Below, in pieces: positions 8,168 to 17,977 of a stretch of 47,682 nt of DNA (position 1 is its first letter; each line of letters begins with the position of its first letter). The notes under the pieces were generated by a model that saw only the letters and a program-made list of their open reading frames with translations, was not told the origin of the DNA and made no database searches. A program made the translations under genes and the position numbers. Location: positions 1 to 47,682 of the forward strand of contig NZ_FZMS01000027.1 in the NCBI RefSeq assembly GCF_900198365.1, written 5' to 3'. The stretch is from Helicobacter bilis (GTDB lineage Bacteria > Campylobacterota > Campylobacteria > Campylobacterales > Helicobacteraceae).

Positions 8168-10456
8168 ATGGCAAAGCAAGATAATTATGGAATCTTTATG
8201 CTATATGTGAAAAAATTCTATATTGTTTTTAGCTATATATCCTTTTTTATGATTATATTCTATCAAGTTCTATATGCTAAACAGAGTATAGACAAAGCAC
8301 AAGATTCTATAAACGCACAGCAAATGCAAACCTATCCAAACACTACGCATAACACATTGCAAACCTATTCGATTATACATGATCTTCGCACAGCATTTGA
8401 GCCTTACTCCAGCATGGATACACAATATCAGGCTGTACTAAAAAACTATAATGAAATGCTAAAAAATACACAGGATTCTAGCACTTATCCGCAAAACACT
8501 ATGTCTATACAAAAGCGATTAGATTCTAAAACTTATACTATAAATCACACACAAACAAAACAAGATTCTATACCACGACAAGAAACACAAGATATAGAAT
8601 CTAACCTTACGCCAAATACCAAAGAAGCTAGAGAATCTACACTCCAGGTATCTACACAAAATACCAAACATTCATACAATGTAGCACCAGATTCCACAAA
8701 TAGCCCCTTAAATCCTATCATTACGCAAGAGTTAGATTCTACAAATCGCTATGTTACTTATAGGGATTTTCTAGCTATTCTTGATACATTTTGTTGCTCT
8801 GTGTCCCTGCCAAACACCATTATTAATAGCTTTGATTTAAGAGATTCTAAACAAGCCTTGCAACACATAGAATCTAGACTAAAAGATTCTATCCCACAAG
8901 ATTCCCCATTAAAAGATTCTGTAAAAAACACGCAGAATCTAGCACAAAAACAAGACACAAAAAGCAAACAAAATAACACAAAGACAACTATCAATACAAG
9001 CCTACTAGCCCCAAAATGTGTAAAAAAGAAGTTTAATATCACAAAAGATGAAAAGCTAAATATCCACACCTTGCTGCATGCCCTAGCAAAAGAGTGTGAT
9101 TTCTCCATACAATACACACATAATGCCAAACAAAACTTACACAATCAACAAAACATAACGCTAAATATACGCGACAAACCGCTTGACTTTGTGTTAGAAA
9201 TGCTTTTAAGTGATATGTTTTATAGCATAGATTCTAATCGCTTGATAATCAGTGATATTTCCATGCAAATGTTTGCGATAAACTACATTTCAAGCACAAG
9301 AATGGCTCAAAGCAACACTGATGTCTTATTCGCACAAGAGCAACATGAAAACTACGGCTTAGGATACAATGGATTCTATAACAGCATAACTCCAAATTAT
9401 ATGCAAAATTATGGGTGGCAAAATCTAGCAAATACACAAACTTCACAAAGAGAAAATCAAAGCATGTCAGGCTACCTTGACAATCTCTCATTACGCAATC
9501 AACTTCGCTCTCAAATGAGTTCAGCTAATACGCGTTTTGGCAAAAGTGGAACAAAGGTGTATTCACTTGATGAGATTAACTTTTGGGCAGATATAGAATC
9601 TAAGATTCACATTATGCTTGATACAAAGCTTGGCGATAAATTTATGATTGACAAAGGGGCGGGGCTTATTGCAGTATGGACTACAAAGCAGAAGATGAGA
9701 GAAGTCTCACAATTTTTGCAAGATTTAGAACAAAAGATGAATATGCAAGTAGCCATTGATGTGGAGATTCTATCACTCATACATTTTCAAACAAATAATG
9801 TTGGCATTGACTGGCAGCAAATATTTTCTATCTTAAACCCTACGCAATCAAGTCTTAATATCGCATTTGGTGGTGGGGGTGCAATGCTTACACTTGGCAA
9901 CAATAACGCTGATTTACAAAGTATTTTTAATCTCCTACGCACTTATGGCGATTTGCGTAGCCTTAGCAATCCAAAGATTATGGCACTCAATAATCAACCA
10001 GCATTAATTAGTGTCGGATCCGTCCTTCGTTACACACAAAATCTCGTATATCAATCAAATAATACAAATACGACAATCCAAAATACAAGCACACAATACC
10101 CAAGTGTTTTTGCGGGAATCTTGCTTGATATTACTCCATCAATTAGCCATGATTCTGTAATCTTACGCATTAATCCCTCTATCACAAAGACAAAAGACCC
10201 AGATATGGAAAACGCCGCAGAAGCCTTAAAAGCACCTCCAAACCTTAGCACAAATCAACTCTCTTCAATCGTGAAATTAAAAGATGGCGAACGAGTGATT
10301 ATTGGCGGATTGTTAAATAATGTCGTCCAAAATACAAGCCAAGCTATACCAAAGATAGGCGAAAACAAATGGCTAAAAAATATCTTTGGCAAACAAAGTC
10401 GCACAAATCGCAGCGAAGAGTTAATAATCATCATCACACCGCATATTATACGATAA
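8168..10456 (+). CDS. MshL-like secretin with a long disordered linker
   Basis: Secretins form outer-membrane gates for type II secretion, type IV pili or DNA uptake. The last 300 residues carry the secretin signature: VAIDVEILSL, NNVGIDWQQIF, LRSLSNPKIMALNNQPALISVG, ILLDITPSIS, LKDGERVIIGGLLNN and the terminal EELIIIITPHII. Residues about 290-370 look like the STN-type N-domain of MshL proteins. There is a hydrophobic signal segment at 17-39, with cleavage likely after LYA. Residues 40-285 are Ser/Thr/Gln/Asp-rich, without fold-like sequence, and are studded with DS codons (GATTCT). It resembles MshL or Campylobacter CtsD (competence) but is much longer than CtsD. No pilus or secretion gene is adjacent, so the machine it serves is unknown. 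Confidence 0.85.
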   Translation: MAKQDNYGIFMLYVKKFYIVFSYISFFMIIFYQVLYAKQSIDKAQDSINAQQMQTYPNTTHNTLQTYSIIHDLRTAFEPYSSMDTQYQAVLKNYNEMLKNTQDSSTYPQNTMSIQKRLDSKTYTINHTQTKQDSIPRQETQDIESNLTPNTKEARESTLQVSTQNTKHSYNVAPDSTNSPLNPIITQELDSTNRYVTYRDFLAILDTFCCSVSLPNTIINSFDLRDSKQALQHIESRLKDSIPQDSPLKDSVKNTQNLAQKQDTKSKQNNTKTTINTSLLAPKCVKKKFNITKDEKLNIHTLLHALAKECDFSIQYTHNAKQNLHNQQNITLNIRDKPLDFVLEMLLSDMFYSIDSNRLIISDISMQMFAINYISSTRMAQSNTDVLFAQEQHENYGLGYNGFYNSITPNYMQNYGWQNLANTQTSQRENQSMSGYLDNLSLRNQLRSQMSSANTRFGKSGTKVYSLDEINFWADIESKIHIMLDTKLGDKFMIDKGAGLIAVWTTKQKMREVSQFLQDLEQKMNMQVAIDVEILSLIHFQTNNVGIDWQQIFSILNPTQSSLNIAFGGGGAMLTLGNNNADLQSIFNLLRTYGDLRSLSNPKIMALNNQPALISVGSVLRYTQNLVYQSNNTNTTIQNTSTQYPSVFAGILLDITPSISHDSVILRINPSITKTKDPDMENAAEALKAPPNLSTNQLSSIVKLKDGERVIIGGLLNNVVQNTSQAIPKIGENKWLKNIFGKQSRTNRSEELIIIITPHIIR

Positions 10457-10583
10457 CATTTTTACATGCAATATTACGCGAGTAAGCATATCTCCACCAC
10501 AAAGAATTTACATTTTGTTGTTACAATACACGCTTTGCAAACACAAATCTAATTTTATTTCAAGATTCCATAAAGGTTAATAC

Positions 10584-11645
10584 ATGCGTATCAAACAACT
10601 ATGTATCATATATATACTCTTGCATATACACATAGCCTATGCGATAGACAATATAGAAAGTCATGCTAAAGACTTGCAAACAATAGATTCTACAAAAGAC
10701 TCCCAAGAAAACACGAAAGAAAATCTTAAAGAAGATTCCAAGCAAAAAGATTCTAAACAAAATGCACTAGACCAACGCATAAGTGATGATTATGCACGCA
10801 TACAAACACCACCTTTTCACTCAAAAACACTTGATGTAAGATCATTCTTTTCGCATTTTAAGTTTTATGAGCCATGGTATATATTACCTGCATATTATGG
10901 CTTTAGTGATATGTATAGCCCGGATTTAACACGCACGGAGATTAAAGCACAAATAAGCTTTCGTTTAGAGTTATTAAGCGATGTGATGTGTAAATATTGT
11001 GCTTTTAGCTTTGATTACACACAAAGAATCTATTTGCAAACTTATAATGACCCACAAAGCGCACCTTTGCGTGATACAGATTTATCGCCCGCGATAAGCT
11101 TTATATATAAAAAGCCCATTCCCATTGCAAATGGTGATGGTGGCTATTTTAACTGGTTTTCTATTGGATATCGACATGTAAGCAATGGTGAGAGAGAAAA
11201 TATATATGATTCTGATCCGCGTCAAGAGGCATGGGGTGGTAAGTTTGTAAGATCTAAAGCATTTGATAGAGTGGTATTTGAAACAAATTATAAATATAAG
11301 GATTTCAATGCGAGATTGCGTGCGTGGATGGATATTTCTGCGATCGCTTATGATGGTGCAAAAACGAACGGAGATATTGGCAAATATATGGGATATGGAG
11401 ATATAAAGCTATCTTACACCTATAAAAATAATCATTTTGAGCTGTATCTAAACAATATTTTTAATAATTATTTTAGCCGTGACTACTGGGATTGGAAAGG
11501 GCATGTAGAACTTGGGTATAGCTATGGTGTGAGTAAGCATTATGCCATTTATGTGCAGTATCTTTATGGACACGGTGATAGCTTATATGAATATAGTTTG
11601 CCTGTAAATCGAATTGGCGTAGGCGTGCGTTTGCGTGATTTTTAA
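10584..11645 (+). CDS. pldA: Outer-membrane phospholipase A (OMPLA)
   Basis: PldA is a 12-strand barrel hydrolase that degrades misplaced phospholipids in the outer membrane. It has a signal peptide 1-20 (cleavage after AYA), then a hydrophilic DSK-rich spacer to about residue 85. The catalytic block is GYRHVSNGE with H198 and S200. Near the end KYMGYGDIKLSY, HVELGYSYGVSKHYAIYVQ and YGHGDSLYEY match the calcium-site and late-strand blocks of E. coli OMPLA, and the last residue is a barrel-type Phe. The residue aligning with E. coli N156 appears to be D228 (KAFDR versus SWNRL). The loop between S200 and D228 is 16 residues longer than in E. coli. AAAGG lies 8 bp before the ATG. In H. pylori pldA can be phase-variable; no homopolymer switch is visible here. 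Confidence 0.92.
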   Translation: MRIKQLCIIYILLHIHIAYAIDNIESHAKDLQTIDSTKDSQENTKENLKEDSKQKDSKQNALDQRISDDYARIQTPPFHSKTLDVRSFFSHFKFYEPWYILPAYYGFSDMYSPDLTRTEIKAQISFRLELLSDVMCKYCAFSFDYTQRIYLQTYNDPQSAPLRDTDLSPAISFIYKKPIPIANGDGGYFNWFSIGYRHVSNGERENIYDSDPRQEAWGGKFVRSKAFDRVVFETNYKYKDFNARLRAWMDISAIAYDGAKTNGDIGKYMGYGDIKLSYTYKNNHFELYLNNIFNNYFSRDYWDWKGHVELGYSYGVSKHYAIYVQYLYGHGDSLYEYSLPVNRIGVGVRLRDF

Positions 11646-12057
11646 TATTTAAAACAACGATAAAAACTTATTTCAACATAAGCAAACAAAAATAAAAAAA
11701 GGAGACCGATATGTTTTTGCGTAGTCAATTTTAAAAGCAAAAAGATTAATGTTAATAAATACTCAAGTTTTCAGTTAAAGGAAAAAATGCAAAAACAAAC
11801 AAATCTAAGAATTTTTAGTAACATTAAAAAAATTGCCACATTCTATACTATGAATCCCCTTAACACGCAAGTTCATAGATTTTAGAATCTAATCTTATCA
11901 TGTTGAGCATAGCAAAACACCTAATAAAGATTCTAAAAGAGATATGTTGGTTTTGTTTCAATATGACAAGAAGTTAAGACTTTGCCAAATTGCACTCAAC
12001 CCATACAAAGACTAACACAATACTAGATTCTACGCACTAACTTTATATGTCATCTCT
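11646..12057. other. 412-bp intergenic region between convergent pldA and nuoN
   Basis: No plausible gene. It contains a degenerate copy of the CH-ERSE palindromic element (11896-11970) between TTTAGAATCTAATC and GAAGTTAAG. No clear T-tailed intrinsic terminator was found for either neighbour. Confidence 0.6.
11896..11970. repeat. CH-ERSE palindromic element, intergenic copy D
   Basis: The left arm TATCATGTTGAGCATAGC and the right arm TGTTTCAATATGACAAG are inverted relative to each other. They correspond to the two arms of the in-frame copy at 26594-26674. This copy is more diverged, as expected for an unselected insertion. Confidence 0.6.
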
Positions 12058-13500
12058 TTATATGCCAAGCATGGGGATATATTGAAACAAGTAAGACACA
12101 ACAAAGATTGAGAAAATACAAAGGATAGCACACATAAAGGCTACAAAGCGAATGGGAGCGGTGCTATTATCTTCATAAAAGTTTTCATTGCTACCTTGTT
12201 TAAAATACATAGCAACGATTAATTTTAGATAATAGCACACTGCAATAGCACTATTTAACATCATCATAAATGCAAGTAGCATTTCATTTTGCTGCAAAGC
12301 ATTTGTAATGATAAAAATCTTACCCCAAAAGATAGAAAATGGCGGTATCCCAGCAAGAGATAACATAAATAACGCCATGCTTAAAGCCATTATAGGATGC
12401 TTTTTCCCAAAGCCATAGAATCTTTGTAGGTCGTAATCATAGCGAGTTTGCGTATTAAGCGGCTTTGCTATCCATAACATTGTAAATGCTCCAAGATTTG
12501 TTATCAAAAACAATACCCAATAAAGTATCAAGGTATCAAATGTCCCAAGATAGATACAAGCAAGGGCAAAACCAGAATGCGAAATCGAGCTAAACGCAAG
12601 CATTCTTTTCACATCTTTTTGCACTAGAGCCATAATATTTGGCAAAGTAATAGTAATGAGTAAAAGGATTCTAACAAGATATTCAATGTAATTATGCGAT
12701 GCGTTTTCACTCTGTAAAAGTGGCAAAAAGAGTATAGCAAAAAGACCAAAACCAGCAATCTTTGGCACAACAGAAACATAACCTGCTAACACGGGATTAC
12801 TTGCCTCATACACATCTGGCATCCAGCTATGCCATGGGACTAATGAGACTTTAAAACCAAGCCCTGCAAGCATGAAAAGCATACTAAAAAGCAGCAATAA
12901 AACATCTAAAACATGTCCGTGCAATAAGACATTTTTATACTCAATAGCATTTCTTTGCAATGAAAAATCACCAAAATAGAGATAAAAAAGCATGATTCCA
13001 AGTATGAAAAATATGCTTGCAAGCGCACTTGCTACAAAGTATTTTATCCCTCCCTCAATGCCATAAATCCTGCGATTAAACGCTAACATCGCCGCTAAAG
13101 GCAGACTGCCTATCTCTAGTCCAAGTAGCACTAATACTAAATTATTACCTTGCACCATAAGCATAAAGCCTGATATGGAGAATAGATAAAGCGGATAAAA
13201 CTCTGGTGTTTGAAACTCAACAAATTTATATTTTGAAAAAGTAAGCAATATAAACCAAAATGATGCGATGAGAATAATATATTCTGCACTTAGAGTAATG
13301 GCTGAAACATTCTCAATATGCCCAACGCTAAGACAGAAAAAGAAAGCCGCTGCGATAAAAATCATACATAAAGATAAGCTTGTATTGCGTGAAAATTGAC
13401 TTGCAAATACATTGCTAAATAGCACAACAATAGCCCCTAGCACTAAAATGACAGAAGGCATATACATGTATAAATAAGTGTAAAAATCTAGCGTATTCAT
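12058..13500 (-). CDS. nuoN: NADH-quinone oxidoreductase subunit N
   Basis: One of the three antiporter-like proton-pumping subunits of complex I, inner membrane, about 14 helices. Family marks are the Lys/Glu-bearing helices around LLGLEIGSLPLAAM, the GLGFKVSLVPWHSWMPDVYEASNP block, DVKRMLAFSSISHSGF, and MLSLAGIPPFSIFWGK. At 480 residues it is of normal length. It is the last gene of the operon, 2 bp after nuoM. Confidence 0.95.
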   Translation of the reverse strand: MNTLDFYTYLYMYMPSVILVLGAIVVLFSNVFASQFSRNTSLSLCMIFIAAAFFFCLSVGHIENVSAITLSAEYIILIASFWFILLTFSKYKFVEFQTPEFYPLYLFSISGFMLMVQGNNLVLVLLGLEIGSLPLAAMLAFNRRIYGIEGGIKYFVASALASIFFILGIMLFYLYFGDFSLQRNAIEYKNVLLHGHVLDVLLLLFSMLFMLAGLGFKVSLVPWHSWMPDVYEASNPVLAGYVSVVPKIAGFGLFAILFLPLLQSENASHNYIEYLVRILLLITITLPNIMALVQKDVKRMLAFSSISHSGFALACIYLGTFDTLILYWVLFLITNLGAFTMLWIAKPLNTQTRYDYDLQRFYGFGKKHPIMALSMALFMLSLAGIPPFSIFWGKIFIITNALQQNEMLLAFMMMLNSAIAVCYYLKLIVAMYFKQGSNENFYEDNSTAPIRFVAFMCAILCIFSIFVVSYLFQYIPMLGI

Positions 13501-13502
13501 AT

Positions 13503-15173
13503 TTACTCCTCTTTATTTGTGCTATTGCTTTGATTGTCTATACTTTGAGATTCTGTATTAGAATCCATGCTTTCTCTTTGCGGTGTGGGCGGTGGCAATT
13601 CGCCAAGATTATCCATTATTGTATTATTTAGCATTGCCCTTTCTATAACTAAGCTATTATTGACTTTAGCGATATGCTCTTTTGTTGTTTGCTCTTGTGC
13701 TAGAGTATAGGTTGTGCCTACAAGTTGCTGCACAGAGACTTGCATAGGTTTTAAAAGCGTATTTGGAAACACACCAAGCCATATAATAACAAATGCAATA
13801 GGACCAAGCACACAGAACTCTTTGAATCCTAAGTCTTTTAGCGATTGTGTGATATGCGTTTGTTTCAATGTGCCATAGAATACATTTTTAAAAAGATAGA
13901 GCATATAACTTGCTGCGATGATGAGTGTAGTCCCAGCGATAGCGGTTATAATAGGTGAGGTTTGGAAATATCCATAAAGTGATAAAAACTCTCCTACAAA
14001 GCCGATAGTAAGCGGTAAGCCAACATTTGATAGCATAACAATGGCAAAGAAAGTTGAGTAATGTGGCATAACATGTGCGACACCGCCAAAATCATCAACA
14101 TGCCTTGTCATTGTGCGATAATAAAGCATACCTGCTAACATGAAAAGCCCCCCGCTTGTAACACCATGTGCTACCATCATAAAAATCGCACCGCTAATGC
14201 CTTCATTATTAAACGCAAAGATTCCAAGCACAACAATACCCATGTGTGAGATTGAGCTATATGCGATAACCTTTTTTATATCCTTTTGTTTAAAGGCAAT
14301 AATACCTGCATATACCACCATAATAACTGCTAAAACGCTTACAATAGGCATAAAATGCACGCTTGCATCAGGAAATAAAGGCAGGACAAAACGCAAGAGT
14401 GCATAAGTCCCCATTTTTGAAAGTAGGGCTGATAGCATAACACTGCCAAGGGCTGGGGCTTCACTATAAATATGTGGTAGCCATGTATGCAGGGGAATGA
14501 TTGGAATCTTTACAGCAATGGATACAAAAAAGCCTAAAAATAGCCATATTTGTGTATCTAATGGAATCTTTAAATCTCCACTTAACCACACACCTAAATC
14601 AAAACTCCAATATCCAAGCTGCTCATAACAGAGATAGCCAATATAAAGGATTGCAAGTAGCATCATAAGGCTTGATGCAAAGGTATAAACAAAGAATTTT
14701 AAACCAATATAAATCTTTTGTCCGCTACCCCAAACACCAACCATATAAAGCACAGGTAATAATGCAAGTTCCCAACATGTATAAAACATTAATACATTTT
14801 GTGAGACAAAGAGAGCCATAAGTATAGCTTCAAGTGATAGCAAACATACAACAAAAGGCTTTGCATCATCTCTTCTTTGCAAATAGATATTCGCAAGGAA
14901 AATAATAAAAGCGGTCAATACAATCAAAAACAAAGAGATTCCATCAACAAATACAATATAATCAATGCCAAGGGCTGGAATCAAAAATATCTTTGTAAAA
15001 AACTGCGTATCCGCTATATCCACACGATAGCTAATCCATAAAGCGATAACAAGCCCAAGCTCAATAAAAGAAATAATTCGCCCAAATCGCTTTGCCCCGC
15101 TATCATCAAACATGAATATAAATAAACATGCTACAAGGGGGCAACCAATAATTAAGCTTAATAAATATTCCAC
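13503..15173 (-). CDS. nuoM: NADH-quinone oxidoreductase subunit M
   Basis: Antiporter-like membrane subunit with FYTCWELALLPVLYMVGVWG, KIPIIPLHTWLPHIYSEAP, DIKKVIAYSSISHMGIV and LSNVGLPLTIGFVGEF. Lys and His residues in the broken helices are in place for proton transfer. At 556 residues it is longer than usual. The excess is a hydrophilic C-terminal tail after about residue 500 (REHIAKV... and a Ser/Asn/Glu-rich end) that may extend into the cytoplasm. It lies between nuoL (13 bp) and nuoN (2 bp). Confidence 0.95.
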   Translation of the reverse strand: MEYLLSLIIGCPLVACLFIFMFDDSGAKRFGRIISFIELGLVIALWISYRVDIADTQFFTKIFLIPALGIDYIVFVDGISLFLIVLTAFIIFLANIYLQRRDDAKPFVVCLLSLEAILMALFVSQNVLMFYTCWELALLPVLYMVGVWGSGQKIYIGLKFFVYTFASSLMMLLAILYIGYLCYEQLGYWSFDLGVWLSGDLKIPLDTQIWLFLGFFVSIAVKIPIIPLHTWLPHIYSEAPALGSVMLSALLSKMGTYALLRFVLPLFPDASVHFMPIVSVLAVIMVVYAGIIAFKQKDIKKVIAYSSISHMGIVVLGIFAFNNEGISGAIFMMVAHGVTSGGLFMLAGMLYYRTMTRHVDDFGGVAHVMPHYSTFFAIVMLSNVGLPLTIGFVGEFLSLYGYFQTSPIITAIAGTTLIIAASYMLYLFKNVFYGTLKQTHITQSLKDLGFKEFCVLGPIAFVIIWLGVFPNTLLKPMQVSVQQLVGTTYTLAQEQTTKEHIAKVNNSLVIERAMLNNTIMDNLGELPPPTPQRESMDSNTESQSIDNQSNSTNKEE

Positions 15174-15186
15174 TTTTACTCCTTGC

Positions 15187-17055
15187 TTAATTCATTATAA
15201 AATACATAAGCGTTACACATAATAAAATGGCAACACCGGCACTCATTAACCGCAACATACTGCTTAGATTCCCATTTTGCAATGGTCGCAACATATAGCT
15301 ACATAGCACAAAGCACTTTGCAATACCATCAACTATCTTATCTAGAATCCCCATATCGATAATATGATACAAGAAATCTGATATAAAGCCAAAAGGTTTC
15401 ACAATAAAGATTCTATATAAATGCGGAATGTAGTATTCATTTTCTAGAATCTTATGTAAGATATTTTTCTTACCATCTTTATAGCCATTTCTATACATAA
15501 AATACGCACTCACAATAGAGAGTATCACAAGCCCTAGAGTAAGTGAGATAAGCATGATAATATTATCTACATGTATTTTTGCTGGAACAAGCACAGATGA
15601 TAAGAAAGTATCAAATTGAGTATAAAATAACCCAGCAACAATAGCTAGAAATGCTAAAGGAGTCATAGCATATAGCATAACCTTACTTGCTTCATGTGGA
15701 TGCTCATTGTGATTTTTTGGAGCTAAGAATACTAAAGTAAAAAGTCTAAAGCTATAAAAAGCCGTGCAGATAGCACCAATAAGTAGCACAATCCATAATT
15801 CATACGAGCTTGTAAATGCGACTTCTAGAATCTTATCTTTTGAGAAATAACCAGAAAGTGGCGGGATACCACAAAGGGCAATAGAGCCTATAAACATGAA
15901 AATCATGCTAATTTTTAAAGGCTTATTTAAAGCCCCCATTTTTGTAATATCAAGTTTATCATTCATAGCATGCATAACATTACCCGCACCTAAGAATAAA
16001 AGCGACTTAAAAAAGGCATGTGTGAAAAGGTGAAAAAGGGCTATTGTATAAGCTCCAAGTCCAGCAGCTACAAACATATATCCAAGCTGCGAAAGTGTAG
16101 AGTAGGCAATAATCCTTTTTAAGTCTTTATTTACAATTGCCATAAGTGAAGCAAACACGGCTACAAATGCCCCAAGACATGCGATAAAGTAAGCAACTTG
16201 TGGGACACTATTATAAAGTGGGGCTAATCTAATGACTAGATATACTCCAGCAGTTACCATTGTAGCAGCATGGATTAGGGCTGAAACTGGTGTAGGTCCC
16301 TCCATAGCGTTTGCAAGCCATGTATGCAGTGGAAATTGTGCGGATTTTCCCATAGCACCAATAAAAAGCAATATAGCCGCCCATGTTAGCACAGAATCTT
16401 CTGGTGGATTGCTAGCAAGTTGTATAAAAATCTCATTATATGAGAGTGATCCTACACTTGTATAGACTAAAAAGATTCCAAGTAGCATACCCAAATCAGC
16501 GATTCTATTCATCACAAAGGCTTCAATAGAAGCTGCATTTGCACTCTTTTTTTGATACCAAAAGCCAATGAGTAGATAAGAGCAAGTCCCAACACCTTCC
16601 CAACCGATGAAAAGCACCATAAGATTATCGCCACCAACAAGCAGTAGCATTGAGAATACAAATCCGCCAAGATAGGCAAAAAAGCGATTGAAACCTTTAT
16701 CGTGAGCCATATAACCGATAGAATAAAAATGCACCATACTTGAAACGAGTGTAACAACTAGAATCATCACTGCATTAATATGATCAAACATGAAAGAAAA
16801 GGTTACTTGAAACTGCCCTGTTTGGATAAAACCCCATAACACAACATGAAAACTCTCGCCACCATTCATTAAAAAATAAAACAATAAAAGCGAAAGGATA
16901 AAACTCACACTAATACAAAGAGAAGAGATATAGCCAAGCATAATGGAGGGTTTTAGGGTAGAGCTAAGCCCAGCCATAAGAGCGGATATAAGTGGAAGTA
17001 AGATTAAGGCTATAAGTATTTGTTCTTGATATTGCATAATCGTTGTAAAAAGCAT
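15187..17055 (-). CDS. nuoL: NADH-quinone oxidoreductase subunit L
   Basis: The distal antiporter-like subunit with the long lateral helix. Marks include VLFIGWEGVGTCSYLLIGFWY, AFVMNRIADLGMLLGIF, FPLHTWLANAMEGPTPVSALIHAATMVTAGVYL, DLKRIIAYSTLSQLGYM and CGIPPLSGYFSKDKIL. At 622 residues it is normal. The C-terminal hydrophobic segments (about 560-620) fit the lateral-helix anchor. It is 2 bp downstream of nuoK. Confidence 0.96.
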   Translation of the reverse strand: MLFTTIMQYQEQILIALILLPLISALMAGLSSTLKPSIMLGYISSLCISVSFILSLLLFYFLMNGGESFHVVLWGFIQTGQFQVTFSFMFDHINAVMILVVTLVSSMVHFYSIGYMAHDKGFNRFFAYLGGFVFSMLLLVGGDNLMVLFIGWEGVGTCSYLLIGFWYQKKSANAASIEAFVMNRIADLGMLLGIFLVYTSVGSLSYNEIFIQLASNPPEDSVLTWAAILLFIGAMGKSAQFPLHTWLANAMEGPTPVSALIHAATMVTAGVYLVIRLAPLYNSVPQVAYFIACLGAFVAVFASLMAIVNKDLKRIIAYSTLSQLGYMFVAAGLGAYTIALFHLFTHAFFKSLLFLGAGNVMHAMNDKLDITKMGALNKPLKISMIFMFIGSIALCGIPPLSGYFSKDKILEVAFTSSYELWIVLLIGAICTAFYSFRLFTLVFLAPKNHNEHPHEASKVMLYAMTPLAFLAIVAGLFYTQFDTFLSSVLVPAKIHVDNIIMLISLTLGLVILSIVSAYFMYRNGYKDGKKNILHKILENEYYIPHLYRIFIVKPFGFISDFLYHIIDMGILDKIVDGIAKCFVLCSYMLRPLQNGNLSSMLRLMSAGVAILLCVTLMYFIMN

Positions 17056-17057
17056 AA

Positions 17058-17360
17058 TTACCCCCTCATATTACTAAGCTTATCAATATCAAGCGTTTTA
17101 TATTTTTTATATAGCATAAGCACTAAGCCTAAGCCAATGGCAACTTCTGCTGCTGCTAATGCAATAACAAATAATGCCATAACCTGCCCTTGCAAATCGC
17201 CCTTATAATAGCCAATAGCTACAAAGGCTACATTGATAGCATTCAGCATAATTTCAGTCGCAAAGAGTAAAAGCAAGATATTTTTTCGCCTTAAGATTCC
17301 ATAAAGTCCAATACAAAACATAATGGCACTAAAAACAAGATAATGATTTAATGTAATCAT
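17058..17360 (-). CDS. nuoK: NADH-quinone oxidoreductase subunit K
   Basis: A three-helix subunit of 100 residues with the conserved glutamates in LLFATEIMLNAINVAF and AAAEVAIGLGLVLML, which belong to the E-channel. Its start overlaps the nuoJ stop by 4 bp. Confidence 0.96.
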   Translation of the reverse strand: MITLNHYLVFSAIMFCIGLYGILRRKNILLLLFATEIMLNAINVAFVAIGYYKGDLQGQVMALFVIALAAAEVAIGLGLVLMLYKKYKTLDIDKLSNMRG

Positions 17361-17968
17361 TGTGCCTCCTTCTGTGATAATTGATTTTGCGGTATTGATT
17401 GAGTATATTTAAATGCGTCCCTTTCACTCCCTTTTGATGCTAATACATCTTTGTTGAGTAAATCTTTATTTGATTCTTCATGTGTAAATTCAGGCTTATG
17501 AGAGCCTACGCCAATACCTGCTATCATTGCCATTAAAAGCATGATTGCCGCTGCTTCAAAGCATACAAGATAGTCTTTAAAGAGTAAATGTGCGAGTGCG
17601 TTTGTGCTATTGTCATTTTGATATGGGATTGTTGTTTGCGTATTGCCAACGACAATTAAAAGACCGATAGCAAAAATACTTACAAGTAGCCATACCATAA
17701 ATTGATTCTGAAATTTTTCTTTGACTTCCTTGCTTACATCAAATAGCATCATACCAAAGGCATACATAACCACAACAGCACCTGTATATACAATAATCTG
17801 CACCACACCTAAGAAATCAGCATTAAGTAAAAAGAATAAACCAGATACCAAAATCATGCCAAAAGCAAGTGCGGTGAGTGCATAAAGAATGTTATTTGTC
17901 ATAACGACAATCAAAAACGCACATAAACACAACGCACCAAATACATAAAATGCGATAGCCTCAAACAT
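17357..17968 (-). CDS. nuoJ: NADH-quinone oxidoreductase subunit J
   Basis: A five-helix membrane subunit. The ADFLGVVQIIVYTGAVVVMYAFGMML helix with its pi-bulge is typical of ND6/NuoJ. After the last helix (AAIMLLMAMIAGIGVG) there is a hydrophilic tail of about 50 residues ending in KEAQ. At 203 residues it is normal for Campylobacterota. It lies 9 bp after nuoI. Confidence 0.94.
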   Translation of the reverse strand: MFEAIAFYVFGALCLCAFLIVVMTNNILYALTALAFGMILVSGLFFLLNADFLGVVQIIVYTGAVVVMYAFGMMLFDVSKEVKEKFQNQFMVWLLVSIFAIGLLIVVGNTQTTIPYQNDNSTNALAHLLFKDYLVCFEAAAIMLLMAMIAGIGVGSHKPEFTHEESNKDLLNKDVLASKGSERDAFKYTQSIPQNQLSQKEAQ

Positions 17969-17977
17969 ACCTACTCC

